Program-made: the position numbers and the translations under genes
The notes under the pieces: generated by a model
Told to the model about the DNA's origin: nothing
The model's database searches: none
Seen by the model: only the letters and a program-made list of their open reading frames with translations
Assembly (NCBI GenBank): GCA_003517965.1
Contig: DOZO01000069.1
Span: 31,393-42,636, forward strand
Origin: Desulfobulbaceae bacterium
GTDB taxonomy: Bacteria; Desulfobacterota; Desulfobulbia; Desulfobulbales; Desulfurivibrionaceae
Direction: 5' to 3'
DNA: 11,244 nucleotides
Part shown: positions 6,960 to 11,244 of the stretch, piece by piece
Numbering within the stretch: position 1 is the first letter of the stretch
How the letters are laid out: the number at the start of each line of letters is the position of its first letter

Positions 6960-7898
6960 CTATTTGCTAAGCTCTAGCCTGAATGCCTCGATCTGCGCAT
7001 TTAATTCGGCGTCTTCAAGTGCCCCCTCCAGCATCCGCCGCCCAGCTCTTCCCAATGGCGCAATATCCCGGTTCAATATTCTCCCCAACTCCGTGAGGCA
7101 AATTCTTGGTGACTCACAAACCAGGAGCGCGGCAAACGCTCGGGCCTCGGAACATGGTCTTGCCTTGCCCGGCGCCTTCAACTTTTCAAGGGTGATCTCG
7201 TATCTTTGGCACACAACCATGAGAACATCGTCGAGGTTGTAATCCGCTACCCGCGGTTGCTTTGTTTTCGTAAGGGCTTCCTCGGTAAAATTGTCATCGC
7301 CGAGAATCCGTCCTTCACAGGTGCCACTGTGGAATTCGTTTCTTCTTGTCTCTCCGATTCCGTCTGCCACGAAACTTGCGTAGGACTGTCTGGCCTTCTG
7401 GATATTGGGGGAGAACATCGATAAAACCAGATCCGTTGTCAACCATGGCAGCACCTCTTTGCCCAAATATCCGTGATGCCCACTCCACGGATAGGCCTCG
7501 GGCAAGGGAACCATCCCGGCACGGACCGGATTGAGGTGGATATACCGGACGATCTCCATCAGATATGCGTCAGCGTCCAGCAACAGCGCCTTGTAGCGCC
7601 CCTGAAATACATGCCCCGTGCGGGATTGTGCATGGTTGATCCATTTGGTGTAGCGCAGGGAAAGATTCTGCATGATCTGTGACAAGGGGATGTTGTCGGC
7701 CTGGAGAACGAGATGGATATGGTTGCTCATCAAGCAAAATCCGTGGACCCGGCAGCCGAACTTTTCCACGACGTATTGGAGAAAATGGTAGAAACGGAAC
7801 CGGTCGAGGTCGTCGAAGAAAACCGGCTGTCCGGCGTTACCACGGAGGATAACATGGTAGACTGCGCCGGGGAAATGGATGCGAGATTTACGTGCCAT
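6960..7898 (-). CDS. REP-associated tyrosine transposase (RAYT, Y1/HUH) with DnaA-like C-terminus
   Basis: A 312-residue protein from the ATG at 7898 (a GTG at 7904 is upstream in frame). The Y1 domain runs from about 1 to 150 with the opening ARKSRIHFPGAVYHVILRGN. The HUH metal motif is H60-I-H62 in MSNHIHLVL. The likely catalytic tyrosine is Y119, in the family segment YIHLNPVRAGMV. Residues about 221-280 (LDDVLMVVCQRYEITLEKLK ... LTELGRILNRD) resemble the DnaA domain IV helix-turn-helix found in several RAYTs. RAYTs nick and rejoin single-stranded hairpin DNA of REP repeats. No Shine-Dalgarno precedes the ATG; a promoter placed seven bases upstream predicts a leaderless mRNA. No frameshift or missing key residue is seen, so the gene may be functional. 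Confidence 0.93.
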   Translation of the reverse strand: MARKSRIHFPGAVYHVILRGNAGQPVFFDDLDRFRFYHFLQYVVEKFGCRVHGFCLMSNHIHLVLQADNIPLSQIMQNLSLRYTKWINHAQSRTGHVFQGRYKALLLDADAYLMEIVRYIHLNPVRAGMVPLPEAYPWSGHHGYLGKEVLPWLTTDLVLSMFSPNIQKARQSYASFVADGIGETRRNEFHSGTCEGRILGDDNFTEEALTKTKQPRVADYNLDDVLMVVCQRYEITLEKLKAPGKARPCSEARAFAALLVCESPRICLTELGRILNRDIAPLGRAGRRMLEGALEDAELNAQIEAFRLELSK

Positions 7899-7904
7899 GA
7901 TCAC

Positions 7905-7932
7905 ATCATACGGGAGAATGGCAGAAAGTCAA
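7905..7932 (-). promoter_or_regulatory. RAYT promoter inside the element end, predicted leaderless transcript
   Basis: On the minus strand TTGACT (7927-7932) and TATGAT (7905-7910) are separated by 16 bases, each five of six matches to consensus. Six bases separate the -10 box from the ATG at 7898, so a start seven bases downstream would fall on its A. The -35 box is part of the terminal inverted repeat. The same promoter is kept in the solo copy upstream of the di-haem kinase. Confidence 0.6.
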
Positions 7933-7935
7933 GCC

Positions 7936-7969
7936 TGACCCCAATGGTCCTCTGACCCCAATGGTCCTC
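7936..7969 (-). repeat. tandem 17-bp repeat flanking the RAYT start side
   Basis: The unit tgaccccaatggtcctc occurs twice without a gap (7936-7952 and 7953-7969). A shorter degenerate third unit follows (caatagtccttt, from 7970). The first unit overlaps the outer half of the terminal inverted repeat, so the tandem array begins at the element border and extends into the broken regulator gene. Confidence 0.8.
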
Positions 7970-8033
7970 CAATAGTCCTTTGAATGTCCCCGGAACTCCG
8001 CTGGTCAGGGCATGGAGGACATTCTCTTCGTCG

Positions 8034-10232
8034 TCAACGCAGAGGACTTTGATCGTTTCCGCCATCTCCCTCTTCTTTTTCGGCCTCGACCCGCACCGGC
8101 AGCCGCACCCGGAAGGTGGTGCCGCCCCCGGGGGCGCTGACTGCGGTAATATCGCCGCCGTGCTGCTTAACGATATCATAGACAATACTCAGGCCCAAGC
8201 CGGTACCCTTGCCCACCGGCTTGGTGGTGAAAAAGGGCTCGAAGATTCGGCTCAGGTGTTCGGGGGCGATCCCGCCGCCGGTATCAGTAACGGCGATAAA
8301 AATCGAGCCGTCCTCGCTCCAGGAATTGATCGTGATCTTGCCCTGCTTCGCAATCGCCTGGGCGGCGTTGATCAACAGGTTTAAAAACACCTGATTAAGC
8401 TGCTGGGGATGACACCAAGTCTGGGGCAATTCCCCGTATTCTTTGATTACCTCGGCCTTGTATTTCAACTCGTTCCAGGCGATGTTCAGAGTCTCTTCCA
8501 GGCACTGGTTGATGTCGGCCTGGCTGAAGCGGGCCTGGTCCACCCGGGCGAAATTCTTGAGGTTCTGGACGATCACCTTAACCCGCTCCACTCCTTCCAG
8601 AGATTCCCGGATCAGGGCGCCGGCATCTTCCAGGGCGTAGTCGACTTTAAGGCTTCGGCGCAGGGCGACCGCCTCTTCCTGTTCGTTCTTTTGCCCGGTC
8701 TGTTCGAGGAGGCGCTGCTGATGGGCGATGAACTCCTCCAGCCGGGCCTGGTATTTGGCCAGGCTGCTCAGGTTGCTGGTGACAAAGCCCACCGGGTTGT
8801 TGATTTCATGGGCCACTCCGGCCGCCAGCTGACCGATGGCGGCCAGCTTTTCCTGTTGCAGGAGACGGGCCTGGGAGGACTTTAACTCCTCGTAGGCGGC
8901 GTTCAATTCCCGGTTTTTTTCTTCCAGTTGGGCGGCGATCCGCGCCTGTTCGGTAATGTCATGCAAGGCCAGGACGATTTCGATCTGCTCGACCAGGGCC
9001 GCCAGCAGCTTTTTTTCCATGCCGCTGAAGGGGTGGTCCGCGGCCCGGCGCAGGCAGAGCAGCCCCAGGGAGACGCCGCGGATGGTCAGGGGGGCGAGGA
9101 CCACGGTATCGTCGGCGGCAAAGGAGGTCGCCATCGCCGGCGAACGCCGCCACTCCTCCCAGGCCCCGGTGATCCAGGAGGGCAGTTCGTCGGTCGTGGC
9201 GAGGCCGTCGTATTCCCGGCAATAAGAGCGGGGCTCACCATCCGTCCGCCAGGTAATCTCGGTGCGCAATCCCTCCTGTTTTTCGTAGGTCAGCAGCAGG
9301 GCCACCCGTTCTACGGCAAAGGTTTCGAACAGCAGGTCGATGATCAGCTGGCGCAGTTTGTCCCATTCCGCGGTCAGTCCCAGTTGCCGGACAAAGGCGT
9401 AAAGATGTTCGGTCTCCCAGTTTTTGCGTTTGATTTCGGCGAACGAACGCTTGATCGCCTGGCTCATGACGTTGAACTGGACCGCCATGTCCTGAATTTC
9501 GCCGCTGGCCTCCACCTCCACCCAATGGTTGAAATCGCCCCGCCCAACCTGGACGAAGCCTGCTTCCAGTTGCCGCAGGGGGCGGTGCACATAGCGCCGT
9601 ACGATCAGCGAGATGACCGCCGCCACCAGCAAAAAGGTAAAGGCGCCGGTGATTAGCGTGCGGACCAGAATGGTGCGCAGCATCGTGAAAATATCATCAA
9701 AGTGCGCGTCGTAGATGAAGATGCCGAGATTTTTTTGCTCCGGGGGATGACAACCGTGGCAGGCCGGCTCATTGACCACCTTGATCACATTGCGCAGCAC
9801 CGGCCCGTTCGCGGTTTCCAGCAACACTGCCGTCCGCGACGGCGGCGTCCCGGGCTGTTGGTGACAGACCGTGCATTCCGCCTCCCGTTCCCGATCGAAC
9901 CGGCGTCCCTCCAGGCGGCGGTCGCCTGAGACCGCCACCGTGCCGTCAACGGCCAGAATGCTGAGGTTGGAGGGTTGGACGATTGCGTATATATCGGCCA
10001 CCGTGTGGCGGATCATCTCCCAGTCGTTTTTCAGCATCGCGTGGCGGAGAGACTTTTCCACGGTGCGGGCCGCCCGCAGTGCCTCGTCGCGGGCAATATC
10101 GGTAAAGTGGTCCCGCTCGTAAGTCCAGATCCCGAACAGCGACACCGCGATGGAAAGCCCCAGCAACAGCAAAAGGCTGGCCAGCAGCTTGAAGTGAATG
10201 GTGCGGGTTATTTCTTGAATCCGGTCCAGCAT
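8034..10232 (-). CDS. di-haem c-type sensor histidine kinase (HAMP-GAF-HisKA-HATPase)
   Basis: A 732-residue membrane kinase. TM1 is at about 14-35 and TM2 at 190-212. The loop between them (40-185) is periplasmic and holds two haem c attachment motifs, C120-TVCH and C158-HGCH, so it probably binds two covalent haems and senses redox state or a small ligand. A HAMP linker follows (213-265), then a GAF-like domain (about 280-425), a coiled coil (428-465), HisKA with H475 in GVAHEINNPVGFV, and an ATPase with N618/N622, D650-TGGGI, FEPFFTT and GKGTGLGLS (675-683). GAGGGG lies eight bases before the ATG. The overlapping regulator gene downstream is truncated. Multihaem-type sensor kinases are common in metal- and sulfate-reducing bacteria (family knowledge). 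Confidence 0.93.
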   Translation of the reverse strand: MLDRIQEITRTIHFKLLASLLLLLGLSIAVSLFGIWTYERDHFTDIARDEALRAARTVEKSLRHAMLKNDWEMIRHTVADIYAIVQPSNLSILAVDGTVAVSGDRRLEGRRFDREREAECTVCHQQPGTPPSRTAVLLETANGPVLRNVIKVVNEPACHGCHPPEQKNLGIFIYDAHFDDIFTMLRTILVRTLITGAFTFLLVAAVISLIVRRYVHRPLRQLEAGFVQVGRGDFNHWVEVEASGEIQDMAVQFNVMSQAIKRSFAEIKRKNWETEHLYAFVRQLGLTAEWDKLRQLIIDLLFETFAVERVALLLTYEKQEGLRTEITWRTDGEPRSYCREYDGLATTDELPSWITGAWEEWRRSPAMATSFAADDTVVLAPLTIRGVSLGLLCLRRAADHPFSGMEKKLLAALVEQIEIVLALHDITEQARIAAQLEEKNRELNAAYEELKSSQARLLQQEKLAAIGQLAAGVAHEINNPVGFVTSNLSSLAKYQARLEEFIAHQQRLLEQTGQKNEQEEAVALRRSLKVDYALEDAGALIRESLEGVERVKVIVQNLKNFARVDQARFSQADINQCLEETLNIAWNELKYKAEVIKEYGELPQTWCHPQQLNQVFLNLLINAAQAIAKQGKITINSWSEDGSIFIAVTDTGGGIAPEHLSRIFEPFFTTKPVGKGTGLGLSIVYDIVKQHGGDITAVSAPGGGTTFRVRLPVRVEAEKEEGDGGNDQSPLR

Positions 10233-10321
10233 CTCATTTCCCCTCGTAATCGTTTACCGACCCGCAGCATATGTTCGCATGCCTCCCTCTCCACCGGCGT
10301 GGAGGTCTGGGGGGACATCAT
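10208..10321 (-). CDS. possible 37-residue upstream peptide or gene remnant
   Basis: An ATG at 10321 opens a 37-codon frame (MMSPQTSTPVEREACEHMLR, then VGKRLRGEMRCW to the stop) that ends 25 bases inside the di-haem kinase gene. The central part looks like a real amphipathic helix, and the overlap with the kinase start is typical of coupled genes. The frame stays open upstream without a start into AT-rich repeat-like DNA (to about 10405), so it could also be the tail of a gene whose 5' part was lost. No good ribosome binding site precedes the ATG. No family is recognised. Confidence 0.25.
   Translation of the reverse strand: MMSPQTSTPVEREACEHMLRVGKRLRGEMRCWTGFKK
10289..10304. repeat. short hairpin in the kinase leader
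   Basis: CTCCAC (10289-10294) and GTGGAG (10299-10304) pair around a CGGC loop, about 57 bases before the kinase start. It could act in a leader RNA, or could be chance, since it also lies inside the possible small reading frame. Confidence 0.3.
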
Positions 10322-10331
10322 ATATTCCGGA

Positions 10332-10355
10332 AAGTGCAAAAGGACGAAGTGCAAA
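10332..10355. repeat. short direct repeat AAGTGCAAA
   Basis: AAGTGCAAA occurs at 10332-10340 and 10347-10355, a 15-base period, each copy followed by AGGA or GGAG. It lies in the AT-rich stretch between the kinase and the solo RAYT end. It may be an operator pair or part of a dispersed repeat. Confidence 0.45.
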
Positions 10356-10416
10356 GGAGTTAGTTTAATAGCTTGACAGCTTGTTAACTTATCAAAATTA
10401 CTCCGTCACCCTCATC

Positions 10417-10491
10417 CCATGATCACATCATACGGGAGAATGGCAGAAAGTCAAGCCTGACCCCACTGGTCTTCATGACCCCACTGGTCTT
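10417..10491 (-). repeat. solo RAYT 5'-end copy (promoter, start codon and tandem units, no coding region)
   Basis: Positions 10417-10465 are identical over 49 bases to 7895-7943, the RAYT start side. The similarity continues with few changes through the flanking tandem units to about 10491. The copy begins on the minus strand with two units of an 18-base repeat (10458-10475 and 10476-10491), then the GGGGTCAGGCTTGACTTTCTG end, then the promoter and ATGG. The match stops immediately after the start codon. The next in-frame codons read GGA TGA, so no protein is made. On its outer side it abuts the cut IS256 transposase. Confidence 0.85.
10427..10454 (-). promoter_or_regulatory. RAYT-derived promoter facing the di-haem kinase
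   Basis: TTGACT (10449-10454), a 16-base spacer and TATGAT (10427-10432) are identical to the RAYT promoter. Transcription would start near 10420 and run toward the kinase start at 10232, giving a leader of about 190 bases. No intrinsic terminator is visible between them. Confidence 0.5.
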
Positions 10492-10565
10492 GCGATCAGA
10501 TCTTCGGGCTTCGTGTAATTGTAGTTGACAAGCAGACGATCTATCAGTTCTTTTTCAATGGCCAT
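10473..10565 (-). pseudogene. IS256-family (mutator) transposase, N-terminal remnant
   Basis: The ATG at 10565 is preceded by AGGAG six bases upstream. It encodes MAIEKELIDRLLVNYNYTKP and then EDLI, the typical N-terminus of IS256-family transposases, whose relatives continue with a GxNGLLKQLTKAL segment. Here the frame leaves the family after about residue 24 and enters the tandem units of the solo RAYT end, stopping at 10473. All catalytic DDE residues are lost. The family match is from memory of IS256 sequences and is short, but the start, ribosome site and terminal sequence upstream agree with it. Confidence 0.7.
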
Positions 10566-10607
10566 ATGAGCTCCTATTTAGAGTGGGGTCTCGAAGTACC
10601 CCTGAAT

Positions 10608-10640
10608 GGCCATTTACACAAACTATTTTACACCCTCCCC
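10608..10640 (-). mobile_element. probable IS256-type terminal sequence
   Basis: Read on the minus strand this is GGGGGAGGGTGTAAAATAGT followed by TTGTGTAAATGGCC, the style of IS256-family ends (GTGTAAA repeated). It lies about 45-75 bases before the truncated transposase start, the expected distance for a left end and leader. The matching right end is not in this window. The element therefore survives only as about 150 bases (10492-10640). Confidence 0.55.
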
Positions 10641-10683
10641 CAATGGCCTCCCTTCCACCCCCCCAGAGCATACGGAACTCGAT

Positions 10684-10911
10684 CTATTGGGGCGATGTAT
10701 GCCAGGAAATGTCAACCTTCCGATGACTGGCGACACAATCGCGCAGATAAAGATTGATGAGGCTTTGATACGGGACGCCCTTCTCCTCCGCCATTTGCTT
10801 GAAATAGCCGATAACGTCTTCGCTCAACCGCATAGTGACCGACTTTTTCAGTCTGGCCGCATAAGGATTTTTGCGTGATTTCATTTTAGACAGATCATAT
10901 TCAGCTTTCAT
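10684..10911 (-). CDS. brnA: BrnA-type ribbon-helix-helix antitoxin
   Basis: A 75-residue protein of the BrnA/CopG-like antitoxin family. The N-terminal MKAEYDLSKMKSRKNPYAAR segment is typical. The ribbon-helix-helix DNA-binding fold is at about 24-58 (SVTMRLSEDVIGYFKQMAEE, then GVPYQSLINLYLRDC). Family members bind and neutralise BrnT and repress the operon. The start ATG overlaps the brnT stop by four bases (ATGA), the standard toxin-first order of brnTA. The C-terminal residues after VDISW are variable and lie 44 bases from the IS256-type end, so an altered tail is possible. Confidence 0.88.
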   Translation of the reverse strand: MKAEYDLSKMKSRKNPYAARLKKSVTMRLSEDVIGYFKQMAEEKGVPYQSLINLYLRDCVASHRKVDISWHTSPQ

Positions 10912-11195
10912 GATCCAACACCTCTATAAAAGTTGCTCTCGTTTTTCGTGGCTTTCCGGGCCGAGATGATCCGAATAACGTTGCCGTGCTCCCGTTCGCA
11001 ATGGCAGACAATCAGCATGCGGGCTGCATCACTGAAGCCCAGCATTAAAAAACGCTCCTCCGCCCCGGAACTGACCTCATCAAAAAACTGCACCGCGAAC
11101 TCGTCGTAGAAAACAGACTGGGCTTCCTCAAACGAAACACCGTGTTTCCTCTTGTTTGAGGCGGCTTTAACTGTATCCCACTCGAACCTAATCAT
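10908..11195 (-). CDS. brnT: BrnT-type RNase toxin
   Basis: A 95-residue BrnT family protein (RelE-like fold ribonuclease that slows translation, type II toxin-antitoxin). Marks are the FEWDTVKAASNKRKHGVSFEEA opening with the KHGV motif, the VFYDEF strand, a RFLMLGFS segment and the conserved basic signature VIRIISARKATKNE near the C-terminus. The length is normal and no motif is broken. The ATG at 11195 has no Shine-Dalgarno; a promoter ends seven bases upstream, so the message may be leaderless. It is followed by brnA with a four-base overlap. Confidence 0.9.
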   Translation of the reverse strand: MIRFEWDTVKAASNKRKHGVSFEEAQSVFYDEFAVQFFDEVSSGAEERFLMLGFSDAARMLIVCHCEREHGNVIRIISARKATKNESNFYRGVGS

Positions 11196-11198
11196 AAT

Positions 11199-11229
11199 TA
11201 CATTGTACGTACATTGTGAAAATTATCAA
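11199..11229 (-). promoter_or_regulatory. brnTA promoter overlapping a direct-repeat operator candidate
   Basis: On the minus strand TTGATA (11224-11229) and TACAAT (11202-11207) are spaced by 16 bases, five of six matches each. The predicted transcription start coincides with the A of the brnT ATG. On the plus strand TACATTGT is repeated at 11199-11206 and 11210-11217, a period of 11 bases (one helical turn), around the palindrome TGTACGTACA (11204-11213). A ribbon-helix-helix repressor such as BrnA would bind such repeats and block the -10 box. Confidence 0.6.
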
Positions 11230-11244
11230 GAAGCAATTAAGCCC

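Larger units (their letters stand above)
6937..7944 (-). mobile_element. RAYT element with 24-bp terminal inverted repeats
   Basis: The ends are inverted copies of one another: 6937-6960 and 7921-7944 agree at 23 of 24 positions (core GGGGTCAGGCTTG then CTTTCTGC). The transposase stop codon starts on the last base of the left repeat, and the start codon lies 23 bases inside the right repeat, so the element contains nothing but this gene. The single mismatch (6952 C) destroys the -35 hexamer that the right end carries. No target duplication is evident at the borders. Confidence 0.75.
7901..8065 (-). pseudogene. response regulator, truncated after about 20 codons
   Basis: The ATG at 8065 opens a frame whose first 20 residues (to 8006) include VLCVDDEENVLHAL, the beta1 strand, acidic Asp-Asp pocket and first helix of a receiver domain. 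After codon 20 the frame runs into repeat-derived sequence (TSGVPGTFKG, then the tandem 17-bp units and the RAYT end) and stops at 7901. The phospho-acceptor Asp near residue 54 and everything after it are missing, and no remnant appears on the far side of the RAYT. The start overlaps the end of the di-haem kinase by 32 bases, so this was its partner regulator, and the pathway is probably broken. Confidence 0.75.

Noticed and set aside
8928..9656. Plus-strand open frame of 242 codons opposite the di-haem kinase
   Set aside because: It lies antisense to the GAF/HAMP region, with biased composition and no motif or ribosome site; a shadow frame.
10566..10878. Plus-strand open frames across the IS256 end and brnA
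   Set aside because: They run antisense to brnA and the IS leader and show no family features.
1..11244. CRISPR array, tRNA or rRNA gene
   Set aside because: No regularly spaced repeat array of 23-40 bp units was seen; the only tandem units are the 17-18 bp pairs at the RAYT ends. No tRNA-like cloverleaf or rRNA sequence was recognised by eye.

Overview
This 11.2 kb window looks like the chromosome of an anaerobic or respiratory Gram-negative bacterium. A Desulfobacterota lineage (Desulfobulbales or Desulfuromonadales type) is the best guess. The basis is the gene mix: DarP/YjgA, YciH-type SUI1, a PilS-like kinase, a kinase with a periplasmic di-haem c sensor, and BrnTA beside scattered Y1-transposase repeats. 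The assignment is inferred from gene content only.

Left part (1-1549, plus strand): the possible tail of an upstream gene, then darP/yjgA (50S assembly factor), a PPC/DUF296 protein and a small glycogen-binding-type (CBM48) protein. Middle part (1577-6697, all minus strand, read right to left): an M3 oligoendopeptidase F, an exported alpha/beta hydrolase, a YciH/SUI1 protein, a GIY-YIG protein and a six-TM PAS histidine kinase. The last three are coupled by start/stop overlaps. The kinase has no response regulator beside it.

Right part (6700-11244) is accessory. A REP-associated tyrosine transposase (RAYT; Y1 HUH domain plus DnaA-like C-terminus) sits in a compact element of about 1008 bp with 24-bp terminal inverted repeats. 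It abuts a 178-bp palindrome-rich block. On its other side it lies against a response regulator gene broken after about 20 codons. That regulator overlapped the end of a di-haem c-type sensor kinase, which has therefore lost its partner in this window. Upstream of the kinase, a 49-bp exact copy of the RAYT 5' end (promoter plus start codon, no coding region) abuts an IS256-family transposase cut after about 24 codons. Beyond it lies a brnT-brnA toxin-antitoxin pair whose promoter overlaps a direct-repeat operator candidate and predicts a leaderless mRNA.

The most interesting signal is the repeat family around the RAYT. The motif GGGGTCAGGCTTGACTTTC occurs at both RAYT ends, in a solo copy at 10417-10491, and in diverged form inside a 58-bp imperfect palindrome at 4851-4908. 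Each full copy carries a tandem 17-18 bp unit. Two copies lie at the breakpoints of truncated genes. One end encodes a strong promoter that would make a leaderless transposase transcript, and the solo copy keeps that promoter pointing at the di-haem kinase.
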